In this document: positions 1-6,115 of the stretch, one piece after another
Layout of the letters: each line of letters starts with the position of its first letter
How positions within the stretch are numbered: position 1 is the first letter of the stretch
Source: an uncultured Achromobacter sp.
GTDB lineage: Bacteria; Pseudomonadota; Gammaproteobacteria; Burkholderiales; Burkholderiaceae_B
Length of the DNA stretch: 6,115 nucleotides
Direction of reading: 5' to 3'
NCBI GenBank assembly: GCA_913775005.1
Contig: CAJYKY010000181.1
Span: 1 to 6,115, forward strand
Notes under the pieces: model-generated
What the model saw: only the letters and a program-made list of their open reading frames with translations
The model's database searches: none
What the model was told of the DNA's origin: nothing
Made by a program: the position numbers and the translations under genes

Positions 1-1
1 G

Positions 2-1093
2 CCGGGGGACTTGAACCTGACGGGCCAGCCTCAGACCAGCAGCCAATATCAGGTGGGCCTGGGCATGGCAACGTGGGAACTGGACTTCTGGGGCCGTGTG
101 CGCAGCCTGAAGGACGCGGCGCTGCAAACCTACCTGGCCTCAGACGCCGCCGCCCAGGCCGCCACGCTCAGCCTGGTTTCGCAGGTGGCCAATAGTTATC
201 TGACGCTGCGCGAACTGGACGAACGGCTGGCGCTTACCCGCCAGACCATCGCGACGCGCGCGGAATCGTTGCGCATCTTTCAACGCCGCTACGACGTGGG
301 CGCGATCTCCAAACTGGATCTGACGCAGGTCGAAACCTTGTGGCAACAAGCGCGCGCGCTGGGCGCCGATCTGGAACAGACGCGCGCGGCCCAGGCCCAC
401 GCGCTGGAACTGCTGGTGGGCGCGCCGCTGAATCTGCCTGCAACCGTCGCGCGGCTGGACGACAACGCCGTCATGCGCGGCTTGCCGGCCGGGCTGCCGT
501 CCGACCTGCTGGTGAACCGACCCGACATCGTCGCGGCCGAACATCAGCTGCTGGCCGCCAACGCCAACATCGGCGCCGCGCGCGCCGCGTTCCTGCCCAG
601 CATCACGTTGACGGGCGCGTTCGGCACCGCCAGCGCCGAGCTCAACGGTCTTTTCGACAGCGGCAGCCGCGCGTGGAATTTCGCGCCCAGCATCAACCTT
701 CCGATCTTCGATGCTGGCCGCCGTCAATCCGCGCTGGACCTGGCGAACGTCCGCCGCGATCAGGCCGTGGCCAGCTACGAGAAAAGCATCCAGAACGCCT
801 TTCGCGATGTATCCGACGCGCTGTCCGCCCAGCACTGGCTGGCCGAGCAAGTCGAGGTGCTGCGCGCGACGCTTGCCGCACAGACCGAACGCGCCCGCCT
901 CGCGCAGCTGCGTTACGACCACGGCGCATCGCCGTACCTGGAAGTGCTGGACGCGCAGCGCGACCTGCTCGCCGCGCAGCAGACATTGGTGCAGACGCGC
1001 CGCGCCTTGCTGTCCAGCCGCGTCGCGCTGTATGCCGCGCTGGGAGGCGGATCGCAGGTGGATACCACGCCCGCTCCCGTTGCCGCCGAATAA
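2..1093 (+). CDS. Outer-membrane factor of the NodT/OprM (TolC-like) family, 5'-truncated by the window edge
   Basis: This is the outer-membrane duct of a tripartite efflux system, forming a trimeric beta-barrel plus periplasmic alpha-helical tunnel. The frame is open from the first complete codon at position 2 and ends at TAA 1091-1093, giving 363 visible residues. Family members are usually about 460-500 residues, so roughly 100-120 N-terminal residues, including the export signal (often a lipoprotein signal), lie outside the window. The TTG at 11 should not be taken as the start. Family landmarks are clear: WELDFWGRVR beginning at 74, a first helical repeat ending with YDVGAISKLDL, then RPDI at 518-529 followed by AEHQLLAANANIGAARAAFLPS, then PIFDAGRRQSALD from 701, and a second repeat with YDHGASPYLEVLDAQR near 913-960. 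The order matches OprM-type proteins throughout. It sits 16 bases upstream of the adaptor gene, which implies a dedicated partner. Family assignment is secure; the exact orthologue is not. Confidence 0.95.
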   Translation, partial: PGDLNLTGQPQTSSQYQVGLGMATWELDFWGRVRSLKDAALQTYLASDAAAQAATLSLVSQVANSYLTLRELDERLALTRQTIATRAESLRIFQRRYDVGAISKLDLTQVETLWQQARALGADLEQTRAAQAHALELLVGAPLNLPATVARLDDNAVMRGLPAGLPSDLLVNRPDIVAAEHQLLAANANIGAARAAFLPSITLTGAFGTASAELNGLFDSGSRAWNFAPSINLPIFDAGRRQSALDLANVRRDQAVASYEKSIQNAFRDVSDALSAQHWLAEQVEVLRATLAAQTERARLAQLRYDHGASPYLEVLDAQRDLLAAQQTLVQTRRALLSSRVALYAALGGGSQVDTTPAPVAAE

Positions 1094-1096
1094 ACC

Positions 1097-1101
1097 AAGG
1101 A
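1097..1101 (+). promoter_or_regulatory. Ribosome binding site of the adaptor gene
   Basis: AAGGA lies 8 bases before the ATG at 1110, inside the 16-base gap after the outer-membrane factor stop codon. It supports 1110 as the start of the adaptor rather than any of the upstream in-frame codons, which would run into the preceding gene. Confidence 0.75.
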
Positions 1102-1109
1102 CCCTCACC

Positions 1110-2177
1110 ATGCGCCTGCCCACCCGTAAATGGATACCTGCCCTGATCGTGCTGGCCGTCGCCGCCGCGGCGTATGGCGGCTGGCGTCTGCTGGCCGACA
1201 ACGGCCCGGGCGAAGGCTTCATCAGCGGAAACGGCCGCATCGAAGCCACCGAGATCGACGTCGCCACCAAGCTTGCCGGCCGCGTCGCCGACGTGCTGGT
1301 CATCGAAGGGGATTTCGTCCAGGCCGGCCAGGTGCTGGCGCGCATGCAGATCGATACGCTGAACGCGCAGCGCGAAGAAGCGCGCGCGCAGCATCAGCAG
1401 GCCATCAACAGCGCCGCCAGCGCTGCCGCGCAAGTCGCGCAGCGGGAAAGCGACAAGCTGGCCTTTGATGCGGTCGTCGTGCAACGCGACAGCGAAGCCG
1501 ACGCGGCCCGCCGGCGTCTGGCCCGTTCGGAAACCTTGTCCAAGGAAGGGGCGTCATCCATCCAGGAACTGGATGACGACCGCGCCCGCTATCGCAGTGC
1601 GCAGGCCGCCGCGCAGGCAGCACGCGCGCAGGTCACCGCAGCGGCCGCTGCCATCGATGCCGCGCGCGCCGCGCAAGTGGGCGCGCAATCGGCCATCACC
1701 GCCGCACAGGCCACCATCGCGCGCATCGATGCCGACATTGCCGACAGCGAATTGCGCGCCCCGCGCGACGGCCGCGTGCAGTACCGCGTGGCGCAGCCGG
1801 GCGAAGTGCTGGGCGCGGGCGGCAAGGTCTTGAACATGGTGGACCTGGCCGACGTCTACATGACGTTCTTCCTGCCCGAACAGGCGGCCGGCCGCGTGGC
1901 GCTGGGCCAGGACGTGCGCATCATCCTGGACGCGGCGCCGCAGTACGTTATTCCGGCCAAGGTCTCGTTCGTGGCCAGCACCGCGCAGTTCACGCCCAAG
2001 ACGGTCGAAACGGCCAGCGAGCGGCAAAAGCTGATGTTCCGCGTCAAGGCGCAGATCAGCCCTGCGCTGCTGCAACAGCATCTGAAGCAGGTCAAGACCG
2101 GCTTGCCGGGAGTGGCCTGGTTGAAACTGGATGCGGATGCCGCCTGGCCCGCCCAGCTTGAAGTGAAAGTGCCCTGA
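1110..2177 (+). CDS. yhiI: Periplasmic adaptor (membrane fusion protein, HlyD family), YhiI-like
   Basis: This protein of 355 residues links the inner-membrane ABC exporter to the outer-membrane duct. Residues 1-8 are basic and cytoplasmic, and residues 9-28 form a single Ala/Val-rich membrane anchor with no lipobox cysteine. The first lipoyl half-motif is at about 40-80 (GNGRIEATEID, then EGDFVQAGQVLARM). An Ala/Gln-rich coiled-coil hairpin covers about 85-210. The second lipoyl half is at about 213-245 (ELRAPRDGRVQYRVAQPGEV). The beta-barrel region includes MTFFLPEQ (251-258) and FTPKTVETASERQKLMFRVK (294-313), wording typical of YhiI. R139, L143 and S150 have the spacing RxxxLxxxxxxS of the AcrA hairpin-tip docking motif. 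The frame is open upstream as far as 711, but that stretch overlaps the preceding gene in another frame and lacks family similarity. The start at 1110 has a good ribosome binding site and immediately precedes the anchor. The stop overlaps the next gene by one base. Confidence 0.95.
   Translation: MRLPTRKWIPALIVLAVAAAAYGGWRLLADNGPGEGFISGNGRIEATEIDVATKLAGRVADVLVIEGDFVQAGQVLARMQIDTLNAQREEARAQHQQAINSAASAAAQVAQRESDKLAFDAVVVQRDSEADAARRRLARSETLSKEGASSIQELDDDRARYRSAQAAAQAARAQVTAAAAAIDAARAAQVGAQSAITAAQATIARIDADIADSELRAPRDGRVQYRVAQPGEVLGAGGKVLNMVDLADVYMTFFLPEQAAGRVALGQDVRIILDAAPQYVIPAKVSFVASTAQFTPKTVETASERQKLMFRVKAQISPALLQQHLKQVKTGLPGVAWLKLDADAAWPAQLEVKVP
1552..1578. repeat. Perfect 9-base inverted repeat inside the adaptor gene
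   Basis: CGTCATCCA at 1552-1560 and TGGATGACG at 1570-1578 are exact reverse complements separated by 9 bases. The stem encodes part of the turn between the two coiled-coil helices (residues about 148-156, ASSIQELDD). No T-run follows, so it is not an intrinsic terminator. It could form an mRNA hairpin, or it could be chance in a GC-rich coding sequence. Confidence 0.5.
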
Positions 2178-2179
2178 TG
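2175..2179 (+). promoter_or_regulatory. Stop/start overlap (TGATG) coupling adaptor and RbbA-like gene translation
   Basis: The adaptor's TGA (2175-2177) shares its last base with the ATG (2177-2179) of the ATPase gene. No strong Shine-Dalgarno sequence precedes it; only a weak purine stretch (GTGAAAG, 2163-2169) is present. Re-initiation by terminating ribosomes is therefore the likely way the ATPase gene is translated, which would tie its level to that of the adaptor. The coupling is inferred from the layout. Confidence 0.65.
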
Positions 2180-4957
2180 AACACCGCCGCCGCCCCTGCT
2201 GCTGTCGTCACGCTATCGGACGTGCGCCTGCGCTATGGCGACACGGTGGCGCTGGACGGCATCACGCTGGACATTCCGGCGGGCCGCATGGTGGGGCTGA
2301 TCGGCCCCGACGGCGTGGGCAAGTCCAGCCTGCTGGCGTTGATCGCCGGTGCGCGTGCGGTGCAGGCGGGCCGTGTTGAGGCGCTGGGCGGCGACATGTC
2401 GAACGCGCATCACCGCGACGACGTGTGCCCGCGCATCGCCTACATGCCGCAAGGGCTGGGCAAGAATCTGTACCCCACGCTATCGGTCGAAGAAAACCTG
2501 CAATTCTTCGGCCGCCAGTTCGGCCACGATGCGGCCGAGCGACGCCGCCGCATCGACAGCCTGACGCGCAGCACGGGCATGTCCGCGTTCCTGTCGCGGC
2601 CGGCGGGCAAACTATCGGGCGGCATGAAGCAAAAGCTGGGGCTGTGCTGCGCGCTGATCCACGACCCCGACCTGCTGATTCTTGACGAACCCACCACCGG
2701 TGTCGACCCGCTGGCACGCGCGCAATTCTGGGACCTGATCAACGAGATCCGCCACGCGCGCCCCGGCATGAGCGTCATCGTGGCCACGGCCTACATGGAC
2801 GAAGCGCAGCGCTTTGACTGGCTGATCGCCATGGACGACGGCCGCGTGCTGGCCACCGGCACGCCCGCCGAACTGATGCAGCGCACCGGCGCCCACACGC
2901 TGGAAGACGCCTTCATCGCGCTGCTGCCCGAAGCCAAGCGCCGCGGCCATGAACCCGTGCGCATCGTGCCGCTGGCCAATGCCGACGATGGCGACATCGC
3001 CATCGAAGCGCGCGACCTCACCATGCGCTTTGGCGATTTTGTTGCGGTGGACCACGTGAATTTCCGCATCCGCCGGGGCGAGATCTTCGGCTTTCTGGGA
3101 TCCAACGGCTGCGGCAAGTCCACCACCATGAAGATGTTGACGGGCTTGCTGCCCGCCAGCGAAGGGCGCGCCTGGCTGTTCGGCCAGGAAGTGGACCCGC
3201 GCAACATCGATACGCGCCGGCGCGTGGGCTATATGTCGCAGGCCTTCTCGCTATACGGCGAACTGACCGTCAGGCAGAACCTGGTGCTGCATGCGCGCCT
3301 GTTCCATGTCCCCGAGGCCGATATCGACGCCCGCGTGAACGACATGGTGGCGCGCTTTGAACTGGCCGATGTGCTGGATACGCTGCCTGAAAACCTGCCC
3401 ATGGGCGTGCGCCAACGGCTGTCGCTGGCCGTGGCCATGGTGCACAAGCCCGAACTGCTGATCCTGGACGAACCCACCTCGGGTGTGGACCCGGTGGCGC
3501 GCGATGCCTTCTGGCGTCTGCTGATCGCGTTGGCGCGACAGGACCAGGTCACCATCTTTATCTCGACGCACTTCATGAACGAAGCGCAGCGTTGCGACCG
3601 CATTTCGTTGATGCATGCGGGCAAGGTGCTGGTCAGCGCGGCGCCGGACGAGATCACGAAGATGCGCGGCGTGGAGACGCTGGAAGCGGCGTTCATCGCT
3701 TATTTGATCGATGCGGGCGCGGGGACGGCGGCGGCGCCTGCCGAGAGCAGTGCTGAGTCCAAGCCCGAATCGAAATCCGAATCGAAACCCACGCCCGCCC
3801 CTGCGCTCGCCTCACCCGAACCCTCCCACTCCGGCTTCAGCCTTCAACGCGCGCTGAGCTATATGTGGCGCGAAACGCTGGAGCTGCGGCGCGATCCGGT
3901 GCGCGCTACCTTGGCGCTGGCCGGCTCGCTGCTGCTGATGTTCGTGATGGGCTACGGCATCAGCCTGGACGTTGAAGACCTGCGCTACGCCGTCATGGAC
4001 CGCGACCAGACCAGCCTGAGCCACAACTACAGCCTGAACCTGTCGGGTTCGCGCTACTTCATCGAACAGCCGCCCATCACGGATTACAACGAGATGGACG
4101 CGCGCATGCGCAGCGGCGAATTGTCTTTGGCGATCGAAATCCCGCAAGGCTTTGCGCGCGATGTGCAACGCGGCAAGACCGCGCAGATCGGCGTCTGGAT
4201 CGACGGCGCCATGCCGCAACGCGCCGAGACCATCCGCGGCTATGTGCAGGGCATGCATCAGGGTTGGCTGATGCAGCAGGCGCGGGAACGGCTGGGCGTC
4301 AGCGCGCAGCCACCCGTGTCCATTGAAACGCGCTTTCGCTACAACCCCGATGTGCGCAGCCTGCCCGCCATGGTGCCCGCCGTGATTCCGCTATTGCTGT
4401 TGATGATGCCCGCCATGCTTACCGCGCTGGCCGTCGTGCGCGAGAAGGAACTGGGATCGATCATCAACCTGTACGTCACGCCCGTAACCCGGCTGGAATT
4501 CCTGTTGGGCAAGCAGGCGCCGTATGTGGCGCTGGCCATGCTGAATTTTCTGTTGATGACCTTGCTGGCCGTCACGCTGTTCGGCGTGCCCATCACCGGC
4601 AGTTTCCTGACATTGCTGCTGGCCGCGTTGATTTACAACGTGGTGGCCACCGCCATCGGCTTGTTGGCGTCCACCTTCACGCGTAGCCAGATCGCAGCCT
4701 TGTTCTTCACGATGATCGGCACGTTGGTGCCCGCCGTGCAGTTTGCCGGCCTGCTGAACCCGGTGTCGTCTCTGGAAGGCGGCGGGCGACTGATCGGCCA
4801 GATCTATCCCGCCACGCACATGCTGACAATCAGCCGGGGCGTATTCAGCAAGGCGCTGGGGCTGGCGGATCTGCAAGCGTCGTTCTGGCCCTTGCTGGCG
4901 GCCATCCCGATCATCGTGGGCGCCTCGGTGCTGCTGTTGAAAAAGCAGGAGGCGTGA
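2177..4957 (+). CDS. rbbA: RbbA/YhiH-type ABC exporter: two ATP-binding domains fused to an ABC-2 permease domain
   Basis: This 926-residue protein powers and partly forms an inner-membrane exporter; E. coli RbbA is of similar size (about 910). ATP-binding domain 1 (about 10-255) has Walker A GPDGVGKSS (43-51), Q-loop Q92, signature LSGGM (146-150), Walker B LLILDEP (166-172, E171) and D-loop GVDP (175-178). Its H-loop position is A205 instead of histidine. Domain 2 (about 275-510) has Walker A GSNGCGKSTT (308-317), Q355, a degenerate signature LPMG (407-410), Walker B LLILDEP (427-433, E432) and H-loop H465. A linker at about 512-552 is rich in Ala, Pro, Ser, Glu and Lys. The C-terminal half has a membrane segment at about 576-595, a periplasmic domain to about 728, and five further segments (about 730-753, 781-802, 810-832, 838-860, 903-921), with REKELGSI (755-762) after the second. 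This half is paralogous to the next gene. E. coli RbbA is reported to bind ribosomes and stimulate their ATPase; the context here says export. Substrate unknown. Confidence 0.95.
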   Translation: MNTAAAPAAVVTLSDVRLRYGDTVALDGITLDIPAGRMVGLIGPDGVGKSSLLALIAGARAVQAGRVEALGGDMSNAHHRDDVCPRIAYMPQGLGKNLYPTLSVEENLQFFGRQFGHDAAERRRRIDSLTRSTGMSAFLSRPAGKLSGGMKQKLGLCCALIHDPDLLILDEPTTGVDPLARAQFWDLINEIRHARPGMSVIVATAYMDEAQRFDWLIAMDDGRVLATGTPAELMQRTGAHTLEDAFIALLPEAKRRGHEPVRIVPLANADDGDIAIEARDLTMRFGDFVAVDHVNFRIRRGEIFGFLGSNGCGKSTTMKMLTGLLPASEGRAWLFGQEVDPRNIDTRRRVGYMSQAFSLYGELTVRQNLVLHARLFHVPEADIDARVNDMVARFELADVLDTLPENLPMGVRQRLSLAVAMVHKPELLILDEPTSGVDPVARDAFWRLLIALARQDQVTIFISTHFMNEAQRCDRISLMHAGKVLVSAAPDEITKMRGVETLEAAFIAYLIDAGAGTAAAPAESSAESKPESKSESKPTPAPALASPEPSHSGFSLQRALSYMWRETLELRRDPVRATLALAGSLLLMFVMGYGISLDVEDLRYAVMDRDQTSLSHNYSLNLSGSRYFIEQPPITDYNEMDARMRSGELSLAIEIPQGFARDVQRGKTAQIGVWIDGAMPQRAETIRGYVQGMHQGWLMQQARERLGVSAQPPVSIETRFRYNPDVRSLPAMVPAVIPLLLLMMPAMLTALAVVREKELGSIINLYVTPVTRLEFLLGKQAPYVALAMLNFLLMTLLAVTLFGVPITGSFLTLLLAALIYNVVATAIGLLASTFTRSQIAALFFTMIGTLVPAVQFAGLLNPVSSLEGGGRLIGQIYPATHMLTISRGVFSKALGLADLQASFWPLLAAIPIIVGASVLLLKKQEA
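3755..3790 (+). repeat. Three 12-base tandem units encoding Glu-Ser-Lys-Pro/Ser in the RbbA linker
   Basis: Three consecutive 12-base units (3755-3766, 3767-3778, 3779-3790) encode ESKP, ESKS and ESKP, residues 527-538. The second and third units differ at one base only; the first uses synonymous G/C-ending codons. The units keep frame, so gain or loss of a unit would change linker length by four residues without breaking the protein. They lie in the low-complexity linker between the second ATP-binding domain and the membrane domain. Confidence 0.85.
4947..4952 (+). promoter_or_regulatory. Strong ribosome binding site of the YhhJ-like permease gene
   Basis: AGGAGG, a consensus Shine-Dalgarno core, ends 5 bases before the ATG at 4958 and lies within the last codons of the RbbA-like gene. 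It fixes 4958 as the start and suggests that the permease can be initiated independently, unlike the preceding gene with its weak site. Confidence 0.85.
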
Positions 4958-6082
4958 ATGCGACACCTGGCCAACATCTACCGACTGGGCATCAAAGAAC
5001 TGTGGAGTCTTGCGCGCGACCCGATGATGCTGATCCTGATCGGCGTGTCGTTCACGTTGATGATCTACACCGCCGCTACCGCCGTGCCGGAAACCCTGCA
5101 CAACGCGCCTATCGCCGTGGTAGATGAAGATGCGTCGCCGCTTTCCGCACGCATCACGTCGGCGTTTTATCCGCCGCATTTCACGCCGCCCGCGCTGATC
5201 ACGTCCGCTGAGGCCGATGCCGGCATGGATGCCGGCCGCTATACGTTTTCAGTGAATATCCCGCCCAATTTCCAGCGCGACGTGCTGGCCGGCCGCCCGG
5301 CCGAAATCCAGCTGAATGTGGACGCCACACGCATGAGCCAAGCGTTTACCGGCAGCAGTTACATCCAGCAGATCGTCACCGACGAGATCAATGAATTCGT
5401 CAACCGCTACCGCGCGCCCACGGCGTTACCGGTGGAGCTGGCCGTGCGCATGCGGTTCAACCCCAATCTGACGCAGGCCTGGTTCGGCGCCATGATGGAA
5501 ATCATCAACAACGTGACGATGCTGTCGATCATCCTGACCGGCGCCGCATTGATCCGCGAGCGCGAGCACGGCACGATCGAGCACCTTCTGGTCATGCCCG
5601 TCACCCCCACCGAAATCATGGTGGCAAAGGTGTGGTCGATGGGGCTGGTGGTTTTGGTCTCGGCTGGGCTATCGTTGACGTTCGTCGTGCGTGGCCTGTT
5701 GCACGTGCCGATCGAAGGATCGGTGGCGCTATTTCTTGTCGGCGCTGCACTGCACCTATTCGCTACGACCTCCATGGGCATTTTCATGGCCACGCTGGCG
5801 CGCAGCATGCCGCAGTTCGGGATGTTGCTGGTGCTGGTGCTGTTGCCGCTACAGATGCTGTCTGGCGGCACCACACCACGTGAAAGCATGCCGGACTTCG
5901 TGCAGAACATCATGCTGGCCGCTCCCACCACGCACTTCGTGGAACTTGGCCAGGCCATTCTCTATCGCGGCGCAGGCTTTTCGGTCGTGTGGCAACCCTT
6001 TCTGGCGCTGACGCTGATCGGCGCGGTGCTATTCGCGTTCTCTCTGGCGCGTTTTCGCAAGACCCTGAGCCAGATGGCTTGA
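4958..6082 (+). CDS. yhhJ: ABC-2 type inner-membrane permease, YhhJ-like
   Basis: This 374-residue protein is the second membrane subunit of the exporter, presumably paired with the membrane half of the RbbA-like protein. The first membrane segment is at about 22-43, followed by a large periplasmic domain (about 44-175) containing APIAVVDEDASPLS (50-63) and IPPNFQRDVLAGRPAEIQL (101-119). Five more membrane segments follow at about 178-198, 224-245, 254-278, 285-303 and 344-364. The EREHGTIEHLLVMPVTPTE stretch (201-219), after the second segment, is the ABC-2 family hallmark. LSGGTTPRESMP (301-312) near the fifth segment is also typical of the YhhJ/YbhR group. There is no ATP-binding domain. 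The gene starts immediately after the TGA of the ATPase gene with a strong ribosome binding site. The stop is TGA 6080-6082. The protein is complete and of normal family length. The substrate is not evident. Confidence 0.95.
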   Translation: MRHLANIYRLGIKELWSLARDPMMLILIGVSFTLMIYTAATAVPETLHNAPIAVVDEDASPLSARITSAFYPPHFTPPALITSAEADAGMDAGRYTFSVNIPPNFQRDVLAGRPAEIQLNVDATRMSQAFTGSSYIQQIVTDEINEFVNRYRAPTALPVELAVRMRFNPNLTQAWFGAMMEIINNVTMLSIILTGAALIREREHGTIEHLLVMPVTPTEIMVAKVWSMGLVVLVSAGLSLTFVVRGLLHVPIEGSVALFLVGAALHLFATTSMGIFMATLARSMPQFGMLLVLVLLPLQMLSGGTTPRESMPDFVQNIMLAAPTTHFVELGQAILYRGAGFSVVWQPFLALTLIGAVLFAFSLARFRKTLSQMA

Positions 6083-6115
6083 GGGCTGATTCGTTTCTCC
6101 TTACCACTCTTTTAA
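6083..6115. other. Downstream edge without a recognisable feature
   Basis: The 33 bases after the permease stop are richer in A and T than the genes. I see no hairpin followed by a T-run, no start codon with a ribosome binding site and no repeat here. The drop in GC is consistent with leaving the operon, but any terminator would have to lie beyond the window. Confidence 0.5.

Noticed and set aside
11..13. TTG as the start of the outer-membrane factor gene
   Set aside because: The frame is open to the window edge, the residues following TTG are mid-domain for this family, and no signal sequence is present. The gene is truncated, not started, here.
711..1109. In-frame upstream extension of the adaptor gene
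   Set aside because: It overlaps the conserved C-terminal part of the outer-membrane factor in another frame, reads as Arg/Ser/Cys-rich nonsense, and would place the membrane anchor in the interior. The start at 1110 has a ribosome binding site.
140..1345. A 401-codon open frame on the minus strand, and another at 693-1484
   Set aside because: Both lie opposite well-recognised genes, have Arg/Gly/Ala/Gln-rich composition typical of antisense frames in GC-rich DNA, and show no domain motif or credible start.
4391..5179. A 262-codon minus-strand open frame spanning the ATPase/permease junction
   Set aside because: Gln-, His- and Arg-rich translation without recognisable motifs, lying entirely opposite two confidently identified membrane proteins. 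It is a coding shadow.
5216..5236. Nine-base direct repeat GATGCCGGC encoding Asp-Ala-Gly twice
   Set aside because: Only two short copies in a variable part of the periplasmic domain; too little to support a repeat element.
5288..5303. Short GC-rich palindrome (GGCCGG and CCGGCC with a 4-base spacer)
   Set aside because: A six-base stem of only G and C inside a conserved coding stretch is expected by chance at this base composition; no T-run follows.
5858..5869. LSGG in the permease (residues 301-304), resembling an ABC signature
   Set aside because: It lies in a membrane/periplasmic-loop region of a protein without Walker motifs, and LSGGTTPRE is a normal feature of YhhJ-type ABC-2 permeases.

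Overview
The window reads as one compact, plus-strand operon segment from a high-GC Gram-negative bacterium. Base composition, codon choice (strong G/C preference at third positions) and protein wording suggest a betaproteobacterium of the Achromobacter/Bordetella type. That is inference from style; nothing in the window fixes the taxon. There is no RNA gene, mobile element, CRISPR array or integration scar.

Layout: (1) positions 2-1093, the C-terminal three quarters of an outer-membrane factor of the NodT/OprM type, cut off by the left edge; (2) 1110-2177, a YhiI-type periplasmic adaptor (membrane fusion protein); (3) 2177-4957, an RbbA (YhiH)-type protein with two ATP-binding domains fused to an ABC-2 membrane domain; (4) 4958-6082, a YhhJ-type ABC-2 permease. 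Genes 1 and 2 are separated by 16 bases, genes 2 and 3 overlap by one base (TGATG), and genes 3 and 4 abut with no gap, so transcription and probably translation are coupled. The last 33 bases hold no recognisable feature.

Together the four products make a complete tripartite ABC exporter. The RbbA and YhhJ membrane domains are paralogous and probably pair as a heterodimer in the inner membrane. RbbA supplies both nucleotide-binding domains, the YhiI-like adaptor spans the periplasm, and the NodT/OprM-like protein forms the outer-membrane duct. The substrate cannot be read from the sequence. The E. coli RbbA homologue is known as a ribosome-associated ATPase, which sits awkwardly with this purely export-like context.

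The most interesting details are an asymmetric ATPase, in which one composite ATP site carries both a lost H-loop histidine and a degenerate signature while the other is canonical; an intact RLS-type docking motif in the adaptor hairpin; and a low-complexity Glu-Ser-Lys repeat linker between the ATPase and membrane halves of RbbA. I do not see evidence of a wholly undescribed system; this is a recognisable exporter family with a dedicated outer-membrane partner.
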